A DNA stretch of 64,000 bases from Phascolomyces articulosus (lineage: Eukaryota > Mucoromycota > Mucoromycetes > Mucorales > Lichtheimiaceae). This document shows, piece by piece, positions 25,455 through 37,890 of the stretch; position 1 is the stretch's first letter; each line of letters opens with the position of its first letter. A model generated the notes under the pieces. It searched no databases and was not told the DNA's origin. It saw only the letters and a program-made list of their open reading frames with translations. The position numbers and the translations under genes were made by a program. The stretch spans positions 806,001-870,000 of the forward strand of contig JAIXMP010000001.1 in the NCBI GenBank assembly GCA_025677815.1, written 5' to 3'.

Positions 25455-27144
25455 ATGACCGGCAAAACTATTCCTGTTGTTGATTTTAGTGACTTTGAAA
25501 ATCGATTTGCTACTATTGCTGAACAAGTTTTGGATGCTTGTAAGAATATTGGATTTTTTCATATCGTCAACTATGAAACGCCATCCTTATCTCAAGTAGA
25601 TCGAGCCTTTGAATTGGTAATTATATATTATGGATAAATTAAACGTTTATTTGGTTGGAAGCAACACTAGAGCTAAAAAAAAATAACACTATACATATAT
25701 ATAAAGTCCAAGAATTACTTTGCTCTTTCAACAGATGAGAAACTAGCTTGTAAACAAGATACTGCTAAGGGTAAGATTGAGGGTTATTTGGGTTTATACG
25801 CGCAAAGGTATGTCCCATGGTTTCTCTAATGTCAACCATAATAGATGAACTGATGAAATAATGGATGATCGATGATATTTTTTATGGTATATAGATTAGA
25901 TCCAAAGATCCAAAAGAAAGGGGATTACAAAGAGTAAGTAGTTTTATATATATCTGAATGGGCACGAAAAGAAAACCCAATGACGATTGAAAACATACGG
26001 ATGGATGATAATGTTATTCTATAGGTCATTTGATATGGAAACACTGACTGAAGGAAGAAATATCGAACATTTCCCAAAGCTTTTTCAAGAGAATCGAAAA
26101 GATCTTGAAGGATTTTCAAAGGTAAGAAAAAATAAGATTGATGCTGCCCATCCATAATCCACATTATTAAAAAGCAGAAAGATATTAAATCACACATACA
26201 CAATGGTAATTTTTTGTGCTACAATAAAATCTATTGCTTGATGGTATAATTTAAACATGAAAATGCAGGGAATGCATGCAACTGCACTTCAAGTGTTAGA
26301 ACTGCTTGCTTTTGCATTAAAGGTATTTATTTAAACATCTGATATTTTTCTCGGATATAGCTAAAAAAAAAGAAATGTTCACCATTTCCTTTTACAAACA
26401 AAAAAAAAGCATCTGCTTCTCTCCTACTAATACATATTCTACATAATATCTATTTAGCTTCCTCCGAATGAAAAAACTGGTGCCAATGATTGGTTGAGTT
26501 CAACACATCAATATGAAACTAATGGATCTACCAGTGTATTACGTCTATTACGTTATCCAAGCCGAAAGCAAGGTGATGAAGGGGAGGAATGCGATCATAA
26601 GAAAAATGTAATTTTGGCTGGTCAACATACGGATTACATTATTATTACACTACTTTTTCAAACTGCTCCTGGATTACAAGTGCGTGTATCCGAAGATGAA
26701 TGGATTACTGTACCTGTTCTTAAAAATTCCATCTTGGGTAAGTAATAAAAGTAATATATAAAGAATAAACGTCGTGGTGTTGAGATGATTGGATGGTTCT
26801 CTAACAATGGCATTTTATCTATTATTATCAAAGCCAATATGGGTGGTATGGCTGAATTTTTCACCAATGGATTATTGAAATCAGCCATGCATCGGGTCAT
26901 TGATATACCAGAACAGCGTAATGGCAAAGATCGTTATTCCATTGGTTATTTTGTCTATCCTGAACCTGATACTGAGATCACTCATATGCCTAGTCCATTG
27001 ATTCCATCGAAACGTCCTGATTTTAAAGAAATTCCCAAAGATACGGTGATTGCTACATCAGCTGAATATCTTGAATATCGTTATCGACGCTCCTTTTTGG
27101 AAAAACAATCAACTCATCCAGAAGTCGATTATGATTACATTTGA
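25455..27144 (+). CDS. 2-oxoglutarate/Fe(II) dioxygenase, paralogue 1
   Basis: Isopenicillin-N-synthase-like 2OG/Fe(II) oxygenase. Seven exons (25455-25616, 25707-25807, 25895-25933, 26025-26121, 26269-26322, 26458-26737, 26834-27144), 347 residues. The N-terminal DIOX_N block is IPVVDFSDF..CKNIGFFHIVN. The iron ligands are H and D in GQHTDY plus H in AMHRVID; the 2OG-binding Arg/Ser is in DRYSIGYF. The strand after HTD reads YIIITLLF where paralogues have GTITLL, and an extra charged loop of about 12 residues (around GEECDHKK) lengthens exon 6. The C-terminus is about 13 residues longer than in paralogue 4. It shares exon pattern and phases with paralogues 2-4. Substrate unknown; relatives act on secondary metabolites, hormones or pyrimidines. 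Confidence 0.88.
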
Positions 27145-28179
27145 AAAAAATCATTTGGATTAATTTTTCCTTTTGCTTTATAATAACAATCCAAATAATC
27201 ACAAATAAAAACTGAGATGGGGAATAAAACAATACTTTATTCTTTTGCTTGCTACTCTTTGTTTTCATCATGTTAGGTTACTGACCCAAAAATTTCCCCA
27301 GAATACTAGTAGAATCCTTTCGATCTTCTCTGTGTGTATAATTCCCTGTCATACTATCTGAATTATGTAAATTATATGTAACACATAATAACGGTGATCG
27401 CTGATTAATAGACTAATGTCTTTAAGTTATTCCTACGGCCAATAAACATGACAGAATATAATAATAAAAATTTGCACGACAGCACTTGTATCGATTTTCT
27501 TGCATGGACATAAATTCCTCAACGTCGATAATATATATATTTTATTATATCAGCAAAAAAAAACAATGGATCTTGACAACAAATGGATGTATGAATTTTG
27601 TATTTGAAAAAAAGTATAAAATGTCTCTTCCCTTTGTCTATTTGTCTTTCTTTCTGTTTCATTTTGAAGTCAAAGTTTATCCGAAGAGAAGGTCTTGGAT
27701 TTCTTCATTGTCCTTGATTTTAAAAATGATAAAACTTATTAATATTGGTGTGTGTGTCTATCTTCTTGTGTTGAGAGGAAACATCCTCAATGAAGTACTA
27801 CGTACAGCTTGGACGTATTTTGTTTGCGCCAAACATCATATTTGTTTATCTTGATATATTTTTTTATTAAGTGATAAAAAAATTGGAGAAAGTAAAACCA
27901 AAATGTTATTTTATTGTAATGTCTAATATTAAAAGTATAGTGCAACATAATAAGTAGAAAAGGAACAAGAGATCAATGTTCATTATTCTAAAATTTTTGA
28001 CCCAGATAATCATACATAATTATATCACGTATTGTTGTAATAACGTATAGTTAGCTAATTAATAAGTGGAAAATGTGAGGGATGTAATATAGTCCATAAA
28101 ATAATCACTCTATTTATCTTTTGATAATAATAATAAGAGGCCGTTGTATAAGGTTCAAATATAATGCAGTTACTAATAA
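27145..28179. other. Gene-poor intergenic
   Basis: No supported gene; the short frames are low-complexity. AT-rich spacer between dioxygenase 1 and the F-box relic. Confidence 0.5.
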
Positions 28180-30365
28180 TTATGTACAAGTAATTTTTTT
28201 CCAAGGTAAATCAGGTATATTGATAATTGTCCTCCGTTGATTATAGGAATTGTACCCCATAGGTGGCTCGTCTACATCATCTGAATCTTTTTGATACTCA
28301 TAGCCATTATGGTGGTGATGTAGAGCTCGCTCATACTCCTCCTCTGATTCCTCTTCCAACACATATTCTCTTCAACCTTCCACAACCTTCTTTATTTCCT
28401 CACGATATATCCGCTCCAAAACTTGTAAGCAAAGATGCTTGAGATCCAAATGTTGACTAGCTGAATCTTTTTTCTCTTCAATTTACATTCCATTATCTTG
28501 ATATAAGGCAATCCGCTCATCTCTGCCAAATAATTCACAATCCAGGAACTTTTGAATCCTTAACAATCAATATACTCAAGATGTCGTAAAGGACTTGTCT
28601 TCCTTGACCACGCATAATCTCGAACCATGTACATAGGACTTTGTTTGTGATGGCACCATCCTTGAAAACAAATTTTTATAGGAAGTTGAGTGTACGCAAT
28701 GCATTCACAATGAATGGATTCATGTAGGGTATATCACTAATAACTATGGTTTTCAAGCAGGGTTAAGGACACAAAGGGCTCATCAAACTCCAGTATTTTG
28801 ACGGAATGTCGCGGGTACTCCAATGAGGTCGGTCTCGTTATAGAACCTTGTATATCATTGATCAATGCGTGCAATCGCGTTAAAATCCAAGGCATCTTTC
28901 TTTCATATTCTTCATCATCAAAATAAAGATAATTAAAAAAAGTTGATTTTTACCGTCTCGAGTGTGTTTTGACTTTTCTTGGGAAATGATCCAAAGTAAT
29001 ATTAAGGTATTCCTTTTTCAGAATCAACCATTACGTATTTAAGTTTAGCCAAGTCATTGTTTGCTCTTCCTGATGGTGATAGTTCTTTATTTCATCCTTA
29101 TGGCAAGAGCGTTCATCAATAACTTGTTGAATGGTGGGTTTAGAATAGTATCGTGAATAATCGGGCTAGTATGATGAGAAGGTATTTGAGATGTTGGAAT
29201 CAATAATGCACCAATTGTTTCATTGTGATGAGTATGTCTTTGTTTTTATATTTTAGTATATAGGCTACTACTTGCTGTATTTGTGCCAAATGCCAATACA
29301 TTGGGCGATCGTTGAAATAGAGCGTTCGGAATATAAGTTCTGAGAGTTTATCTGTGTACCATCAATGTTAGAAGGTGTGAATAGATAGTTATTTTTCGTA
29401 CTGACGTTGTTGATAAGTCTTCGCTATTACCACCCATCATTAACAAGAGAAGAATTCTTTGATCATGCATAAATAGAGTTTAGTACCGTTCTTGTTCCTA
29501 AACAAGCCTAAGCGTCCTGTGGATTTAATATTCAAAGCAAGGTCGATAATCCAAGCATCAACGACGTCAGTTGTTTTCACATCTTTGAAAAAAGAAGATC
29601 CATATGGGTTGAGCCTACAATCATTGATAAAGTGGATCGAGGGGCAGAGTTTTTACCACAATCCAATCATAGTTTACTAGAACAAGAAAGAAAGAAAAAA
29701 GTATGTGACATTTTCCCTTTTGATTCATATATATATACATATCCGTCTTTATTTCTTGCATCTGATCCAGATTTACATTTTCCAATATAGATCGATATTT
29801 CTTTTTGACTTTTTCAGGCATCAAATCTCTTGAGTCCGTACTTGTCAAACACGGTATCACTTTTTCCATCATAATAAAGGGAGGTAAAGTGGCAGTAAAT
29901 CCATTTTCCCCCATCAAGCACATTGTCATAGAGAAGAACACATGGGGCAAATAAAAAACATAAGATCGCCAACGTTTGGATACCAAGGAGAGTTGAAAGC
30001 CAGTCTCTCCATATGTTGCTAAGTATCCAGAGGCCAGTTTTGTAGGTTCTGGTTGCATGATATACATCAAATCCATTAGGTTATTTTTGACGCGTTCGGT
30101 AAGGTTTTCATTTCTTGATATATTTCTTGAAATTCTTCTTCGTCTCAAGTATCCATTTCCATAGCATGTGCACGCCACTCATACAACTTCAGGCAGCCTC
30201 ATAACGACTGTGTTTTCCGTATAGTTCTCCACTCGTATAATACTACTCCGATCGTTGAGGATCCAATGACATGCCAATCTCAATAAGTGTGTGTGCCTTG
30301 GCCACATCACCCTATTTTTTATAACGTTCAACATCGTTCATGAGTTGATCGACTGGACTTGTTTT
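28180..30365 (-). pseudogene. Degenerate TPR/F-box/leucine-rich gene
   Basis: Read on the minus strand from about 30365: DQLMNDVERYKK, a stop, then GDVAKAHTLIEIGMSLDPQRSE, a stop, YYTSGELYGKHSRYEAA, and another stop. This resembles the N-terminal TPR part of F-box proteins common in Mucorales. Next comes an F-box-like segment, GFQLSLVSKRWRSYVFYLPH (about 29990). Broken leucine-rich-like text such as LRHLEYIDC..SSWIVNYLAEMSGLPYIKIMEC lies near 28500-28600, and an acidic, His-rich end closes at 28180. At least three in-frame stops within about 150 bases plus several frame changes show the gene is dead. Intact F-box proteins of this type would be substrate receptors of SCF ubiquitin ligases. Confidence 0.5.
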
Positions 30366-32593
30366 CTCTTTTGCTTCTGGTTCCTCCTCTGGTTCCTTTG
30401 TTTCTGATTCATCCTTCGAATCCTCTGTTTTTTTCTTATTCCTCCATTGGCTCCACTTCGTCTTCTGAAACCTCCATTTCTGATTCCGCGTAATAATCCG
30501 ATGGTGTGTCTTCTCGTTGGATTTGAACTGGGATTTATTTTTCACTGAGAAAGAAAAACGCGTTTCATAATTTTTTTTGGAACTGAAAAAATATGCAAAA
30601 CAGTATGTAACACGAAGATTTTTTGATTTTAGCATGTCTTTTGAACATGAGAAGAGTCGTGATATAACTGATACTTTTATGTATTGATACGACCGAATCA
30701 TTTAAATATATATAATATACCAGCACAAAGCATCCAAGAATATATATAAATAATCCGAGTTCCATCATCACCCATCACAGTAGTAAATAAGAAGATAGAA
30801 ATAGAACAAATATCAAAAACTACTATGTTGAATAAAAAAGCAGTCGATCCGACTTGATGTTATATATATAATATTCTATATTGATATTTATTACAGCTGC
30901 TAAGAGACATTATATTTATAGAGTATGCGTCATATATTATAATAAGGGATAGTTTGATAAAGGTTATAGTATGTATACAGAACATAAAATATATAAGGTT
31001 TTGCTATGATATATACTATAGTATATTCGGCTTCATTATAGGGCGAAGTTGTAGGATATAAAGAATCCGAATAAGCGATTGAGACTTGACTTTTTTTATA
31101 CGTCAAGATTGAAATTGTTTCTTTTAAAATCAATAAGCATGCTGGATTGTAATATACTAAATAACAACTCTACTTGGAAAAGATGTTTTTCATAATTAAA
31201 CTAACAAGTATATTAGACACTTTATAACACAAGTACACATAATATATAAACTACTTTGTTCACCATAATGAGCAAATGGAACGAGTTAAAATGCCAGCAC
31301 TTTTTTATTTTTTTATCCAAATTTTAAAAAGACAAAAATAATCTTCTTAATGTCAAATAATAATAATATATATAATGACCCTCTTATATTCAAAGACTTG
31401 TATTTATGGTGCTTATCATATAAGAAGGAGCTCTTCCCTCCATATTCGAAGGCACCTAGTCCTTCTATATTCAAGGGAACTTAGTCCTTCTGCGTGAGGA
31501 CCTGATTGATGGGTACCAAGCCCCATCCCACTTTACTTGATGTTGTCCGAAATCTATTTATCCTAGTCATTTTCGAATTTTTTGCAAATTGTGGGTTTGT
31601 ATTGAAAAAGTCCGTATTTAGAAATTTATTTACTTTTTGACGTGCAAAGAGTTCATAATGACAAGTCTTGGTTTTGGTGTCATTCGAAAGGTAAAGAAGA
31701 AATGAATACGATCATCGTATTTTTTGTTGACATTATTATGTAAGTTTCTGAATTTGGAAGGAAGAAGGGGTGGCGCTGCATTAAGTATGGGAGCTGAGTC
31801 GGAGTTGTTACATAGTGTAACTACGTAAATCCAAACTATCTGGTGTTTCACATAGGTTACTTTTTTTTTTTGCAACCTGAGTAAAATTATTCACTCGACA
31901 TACCACTTTACCATATAAATATAATAAAGATCTCTTTTTTTCTTTTCTTATTTGATTCACATGAACCGATTCGTCCATGGCGTAATTTTTTTTGTTTTTA
32001 TTCACAAATACACACTTTTTTTTGTAAATGAGTTTAGTATATAATTGTAAGGTCTTGACATAAGTAAAAGTATAAAAGGGTTGTACTACGTATTTAATTT
32101 TTTTAACGAACTTCAAATATTTCACATAGCAAACTACACATAGGTATTTATTCAACACCATGACCATATTCTATGCTTATACACCACAACTTTCGGTTTT
32201 TAATAAAAAGACTTGACACTATTATTGCATTAGTTGGCAGCTTGACCAGGCAACTTTGACAGCTTCAGCTTTACCCAACACTTTTTTTATTGGTTGATAA
32301 AAGTGCTATACACTCTAAAAAATGGATTCAATCCGTGTATTTACATACGCAATTTTTTTAAAAAGAAACAATTTCATCCTTCATTCCAATTTTAAAACGC
32401 AATATAGAAATGCCATTAAAAATTATATTTTATATAATAATTACTCAAACAAAAGAATATATAAATACAAAAAAAAAATACTACCTATAAACAAGAACGT
32501 CTGGTGATAGTATACATATGCTTTCCGGTATTTACAGCAAAAATTGATAAGAGTAAAAATATATAACAAAAAACACACACACTTTTTCTAATC
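30366..32593. other. Gene-poor, AT-rich region with possible relics
   Basis: No supported gene. The minus strand at about 30370-30530 continues upstream of the F-box relic as Glu/Lys-rich text that may be its N-terminus. Minus-strand frames at 31630-32167 include protein-like pieces (YAMDESVHVNQIRKEKKRSL, LYLYGKVVCRVNNFTQVAKK) interrupted by stops; they could be an old mobile element but I cannot name it. The remainder is AT-rich. Confidence 0.4.
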
Positions 32594-34135
32594 CTACTTT
32601 TTGAGATATGATGAACTCTTGAATCGTTCTGCCATGTATTCATCCGATGTCAATTCTCTATCATTAGGTACTTCAGTAAACTCGGGCATCTTTGCAGGAA
32701 GGATGGGACTATCAATACCGGCAAGCTTGACACCACTTTCAGGGGTAGTGAAAAAGGCAATGGAATATCGATCCTTGCTCTTCAATTCAGGTGTAGCAAC
32801 TACTCGATGCAATGCACCGCGAAGCAATCCACGAGTCCAATATTCGATAGCACCTCCCATGTTGACTAATGATTATTTAGATATATAAATGGATTAGATA
32901 TATAATTAATGCTTGAGTTATTATAAACAGGATTAAAGATAGTAAAAAATATAAGGGGTATAAGAAAAAATATAAAAAGATGGTTTACCTAAAATGGCGT
33001 CATGAACGATAGGAATTTCAGTCCATGTACCATCGATATCCACCTGCAAACCAGCAATGTCTCGTTGAGAAAGCAAAGTAATGGTACCATAATCTGTATG
33101 TTCCGAAGCAACTACGCTTTCACTACGACCTGTCGAATCTTCGCTGGGATAACGCAAGAAACGAAGAATGCTAGTAGCATAAGGCTTGTCGTAACGATGA
33201 CGTGAGGTGAAATAATCGTTGGCTCCAGTTCCAGGATTAGCAGGAATCTATTATATTATAAACATAAATACTGGTGACTCTTGATGTTCATTATTTTCAA
33301 GTATTATTATAATGTTGAATTTACCTTCATCGCAAAAGCAAGGAGTTCAAAGATCTTCATGGATGTATCATACATGCCCTGAATTTCATAGGAATAATTA
33401 TTAATATGAGGTCGTTTTTCATTATATGATATAATCAAATAATTAATCTAATAATAATGAAATGATAAACTAATATTTACCTTGTAAAATGTATCAAGTT
33501 CTTCCTTGTTATCAATGAAAGCACCTGCAATGTTTTGGGGTTTTATAAGTGGTAAAATATCATATGTTCTATTATTTAAGCAGCAAATTTGAGGAGGAGT
33601 TAATTTAATAGTTAGTTGACACGACTTAATATTTTACGCATGAAAAGATTATTATTTGACTTACTCTTTATCACTATCACATACAACATCCTTATCACCC
33701 AACCTATTCGAATTAATTATTGGAATTTATGAAAATGAGTACACATAAAATGGTAACACATTAGGGATGATAAAAGATAACGTACTTGGCGGGGGTATAA
33801 GTGATATATCCTTCAAGAATATTTAATGAGGTTTTACCATATTGGATCTTTTGTTCCATAGGTTGAGTAAAAAAGGCTTCGCTCTATTATCATTATGGAA
33901 ATAAATAAACTGAAGGACTATTTCTATAATCATAGTCTGGACATTGGCACCTATTAAAAAATATATATACCATTTCAAAAGCGCGTTTAAATTGAGCTGC
34001 TGAAGGTCCATTGTGGTTGGTAATGTAGAAGAAACCAATATTCTTGGATGCTTCAAGTACTTGATCAGCAATAGTAGCGTATCGAGTTTCAAAGTCGCTA
34101 AAGTCAATAACAGGAAAATTGACGCTGGTAGCCAT
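32594..34135 (-). CDS. 2-oxoglutarate/Fe(II) dioxygenase, paralogue 2
   Basis: Same family and exon plan as the gene at 25455, on the opposite strand. Exons 33971-34135, 33786-33883, 33665-33703, 33481-33568, 33325-33378, 32989-33247, 32594-32865; 324 residues. N-terminal block FPVIDFSDFETRYATIADQVL..SKNIGFFYITN. Iron ligands H and D in SEHTDYGTITLL and H in ALHRVVAT; Arg/Ser in DRYSIAFF. The 39-base exon 3 and 54-base exon 5 are identical in length to those of the other members. All motifs are intact and no frame breaks were found, so it is likely functional. The acceptor of exon 4 was placed at 33568 because only that site keeps the frame open. Substrate unknown. Confidence 0.88.
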
Positions 34136-35134
34136 TCTTCACGAGTGTGGAGGATTATGGGGAGAAGGAAGTCTATGTCAACCAGCTAGTTTTATACTGG
34201 AGAATTATCTTATAATCTTATAATTGAAGCCAATGGGTTGGATACTTACTGCGCCACTGTTGATTCATAGCACTTTGAAACATGTCCGCTGCGCCACTGA
34301 TGATAAATGTTTAACCGATGAACATTTGAACATTCGACTATTACATTAAGGGGAGAAAACCAAAATTACGGCCTGATATATAATTGAGTGAGTCTCTATT
34401 ATCACATTACTATTTTTTGTAACAGATATACAATAAACTGACCGAAGAAGAGGGATACTGCGCAACAAAAATATTATGGTTTACCAGAGTTTCCTGTACT
34501 TTGTGAAACGCAGTCCCAAATCCAAGAAATGGGACCATCATACAATATTTCCAATCAAGATTAAACTCCCTCTCTTCTTATAGTAGTGCATCACCTGTCT
34601 TTTATTTGGAGTATGTTATATAAATCATTATTAATGAATAAGAAGGTTAAGTATTTTGTAAATTTTATATATGTATATGGATTATCGTAGTATCTCACTT
34701 CCAATAAAAAACTGTTTTGCTGATTAATCCTCAAGCACCAAATATAGATTATCCTTCTCAACAACAGCAATAATAATAACACATTGCTTGTCATACGTAT
34801 ACTTTAATGATACATGACATTTCTTAAGTATTAAATTTAAACTCACTTGGTTGAATGTCTCTTCATTGGCGTATAAATACTCACTTTTAACTTTGATGAA
34901 GTTTTCTAAAGCAATAATATCCACATATTGACAAAAAAAAAAGGATATAAAAATAGCAAATCACGAATTATTCAAATTGATATTATCATGTAAAACATGC
35001 GTTTTATTGTGGTGAATACCAAGAAGGGTAAAACAATGTTTAAATATATTTGATTCGTGGTGTCAACTGACATAGTAATAAATGCAATAATATGGGTGAA
35101 AAGGCATCACCACTGCTACTTGTAATATGAAGCA
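34136..35134. other. Intergenic between paralogues 2 and 3
   Basis: About 1 kb, AT-rich. No gene seen; the short minus-strand frames are low-complexity. Confidence 0.5.
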
Positions 35135-36625
35135 TTAATACGCGTCTTTATAATACTCCGTGCGATAATTACGATAATCAGAAGGCTTCTTGATGACACG
35201 ATCTTTGGGGATACTATCGATACGCTCTGTTGGTAGCACTGGACTAGGCATATAGGAAACATCTACATCGGCAGCAGGACTAACAAAGTAACCAATAGAA
35301 TATCTATCCTTATTTTCTTGTTCTGGCATATACATAACACGATGATTGGCAGCTTTCAACAATCCTTTGGTATGAGCTTCAAGCATTCCTCCGATATTTA
35401 CTGAAAAAAAGGAGAAGCATGTGTTAGCTTTATTGTTGCATTAAATATATATTTTATATATAGAGAGAGAACGATAATAATATGTAGCATACCAAGAATA
35501 GCATTGTCTACAACTGGTGCTGTGATCCAGTCACCATCGGATGTCTGAACTTGTAAACCAGGTGCATTTTTTTTGGTACAGTAATGTCAAAGAAGAAAAG
35601 TCAGTATGTTCACCACAAAGAATTCTCTCACTCTCACCCTTGGATATATCTCTGCTTGGATAACGAAGGAAAGCAAAGCATTGTTATCTTCATCAGAATA
35701 ATCATCATATGGATGGCGTAAAATCAAGTAATCGTTCGTATCTGTTATTTCATTAAGAGGTAACTAATATAAATATTTAACGTTGATGTTAACTCTACAG
35801 AAATAAGTTTTTTTTACATATATGAAGAATTTATCTTGATAATTAAATAAGGCTTAAGAAAAACAACAAACCTTCAATGCAAATGAAAGTAATCCCAAAA
35901 CTTGTTAGGCTGCAGCATGCGTGCTCTATATGGTTGTTATGTTTTATTATTATCCTGTTGCACAATATGAATACCACAAAAGGGGACAAAAATCCCTTTG
36001 AAAAACGACCAAGATCCTCATTGTGTTCTTGAAAAATTGTTGGAAAGTAGCTAAGGCTTGTACCCTTTTGGAAAGAAGATGGGATAATCTGAAACGTTCT
36101 ACGTGCCAAATATAGGATTAGTTTTTATCTTATCATATCATTTTATAAAATTATGTAGTTACTTTTGAACTTACTCTTTATTTTCGTTTTCCTTTTGTTT
36201 CTTTGGATCCAATCTACATAATTATATTTTTTGCATAATATAAGCAATATGGTTATAGAAAAGACGAATAAGAAGATATATATTTACCTTTGACTGTAAG
36301 GAGGAAGATAACCACCGCGTTGTGTATCGTCTTTATTTTTAGTATACTTGACTTTTTCCTCCGTTAGTAATGTAAAAAAAGTTTTGCTCTAAAAAATTGT
36401 GAATTTATATTTTTTTTTTTGGTTCTTGACAACAAAACTAACAAAAAAAAAAGGTACAAACCAATTCAAAAGCCTGGTGAATTTGAGGAACTGAAGGCTC
36501 TGAGTTATTGATCATTTGAAAAGAATCCAACATTTTTGCATGCATCGAATACTTGTCCAGCAATAATAGAATATCGGTTTGAAAAATCGGTAAAGTCAAT
36601 CACGGGTATTTTTGTAAGACAAGAC
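35135..36625 (-). pseudogene. 2-oxoglutarate/Fe(II) dioxygenase, paralogue 3 (broken)
   Basis: Same family on the minus strand, about 1 kb from paralogue 2 and in the same orientation. The N-terminal block IPVIDFTDF..RYSIIAGQVFDACKNVGFF is present but has no ATG in frame upstream. There is a one-base insertion near 36517-36522. In the exon with the iron ligands, one base is lost near 35670, between NNAL and FLRYPS, and another shift lies in the T-run at about 35567-35574, after GEHTDFSSLTLLYQ. The last exon is intact: NIGGMLEAHTKGL, ANHRVMYMP, DRYSIGYF, ending at 35135. Three frame breaks and a lost start make it a pseudogene. Two breaks are at homopolymer runs and could partly be sequence errors. 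Confidence 0.75.
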
Positions 36626-37429
36626 TTTTTTTTTGTATGGAAGTAGGAAATAGGTCTTCTTTTCTTTTATAACATAGTCAAATGGGCACTGAGATAAGCA
36701 AAAATACTTTGCTGCGCCACCTTTTTAAATTGCCAAAGTGTTACTTGAACAAAACAGACCGTGTAGCAAGTAACATGTAAACAACTTTTCCCGACCTAGA
36801 TAATTGGATGGTTTTTCCAAATAAAGAAAAATATACACTTGAAATAAAAGAAGAAAGATTATTTTATACAATTAATTCAGGTTGATGTAAAAAAGTGTTT
36901 TTGTAGATATAGATGTTTCATACGGATAATGATGTTGTAGATTCTGAATTGCTGAGTGGCTATAGTTTCTTTAGTTACGTATAGTGTACTGTATAAACGT
37001 TAGAATAAATAGAAACAGAACCCAGTAAAAAGAAATGGGTAATTGTATAATATATTTTATGATTATTAGGGGTTATGATCGAAGCACATAACAAATACAT
37101 ATACGCCAAAAAGTAGCCACTCAATCATTTATGCAGCTTTTCGTTTTACATTTTGACCCTGTCTAAATCGTACCGCAAAGAACATGAAGGCACACACAAC
37201 CCAATTGAATTCCATATTAGTAAAAAAAACATTTAAACAATGAAAATGATTACAGATAAAAAATGAAAAAATATTTATTATAATCAATTTGAAAATTATA
37301 AAAGGTCAAAAATGTGATGCTGTTCGCCGTGAATTTTTTTTTATGTCGTTGAAGACAAAAAAAAATAACAAAAAAACACGTTACCAGGAATCACCACGAG
37401 GAGGTAGCATCATGATTCCCGAGGCGCTG
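36626..37429. other. AT-rich spacer
   Basis: No gene seen. Upstream flank of the broken dioxygenase and lead-in to the LTR remnant. Confidence 0.5.
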
Positions 37430-37890
37430 TTGTGTTTTGTTGTAACGATACTTTGTTGTTGACGTTGTGCCTCGCTGATATTATGTTGCTGTCGTTACGT
37501 CTTTCGATTGTTGTTGTATTGTTGAAGGAATCAAAAAGTCGAAGAAAACAAGAAGTTAAGAAAAAGAGAGAATTCGCCTAAAAAGACTCAGTACTTCTGT
37601 ACTTAACATAAAAAATATATAAAAGCAATAAAGAATCGGAAACGACACCCGGGTACTACCATTTTCCCCTAAGTATATTTCCTGAACAACAAAAAGTTGC
37701 GCACAGTAGGCATTGGCCGAGCTGCGACATCTGCACCAATGTCGACCCTACTGCACTTGCAACCCCATTAGATTAGGAACACCACTTCTAGTCTAATAAA
37801 GTCACTAATCCCTTACAAGCCCAAGGATATTAACCCGTCGAGAGAATATAATATCGCTGCACCAACCAGGAGCATTGGATACATAGCAAG
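37430..37890 (+). mobile_element. LTR-retrotransposon remnant (one LTR plus primer-binding-site-like sequence)
   Basis: A block with the order of LTR elements: it starts near TGTTGTG (about 37430), has a TATA box (TATATAAAAG, about 37615) and a polyadenylation signal (AATAAA, about 37795), and ends ...AGCA at 37874. Directly after comes TTGGATACATAGCAAG, similar to the initiator-methionine primer site TTGGTATCAGAGC used by many LTR elements. It is GC-richer than its surroundings. No gag or pol frame follows and no second LTR is seen, so this is a truncated or decayed copy. The 5' boundary is approximate. Confidence 0.45.

Noticed and set aside
27486..27854. Plus-strand frame of 122 residues downstream of dioxygenase 1
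   Set aside because: Phe/Leu/Lys/Ile-rich reading of AT-rich DNA, no motif and no splice partners.
32601..32888. Plus-strand frame of 95 residues
   Set aside because: Exactly antisense to the last exon of dioxygenase paralogue 2.
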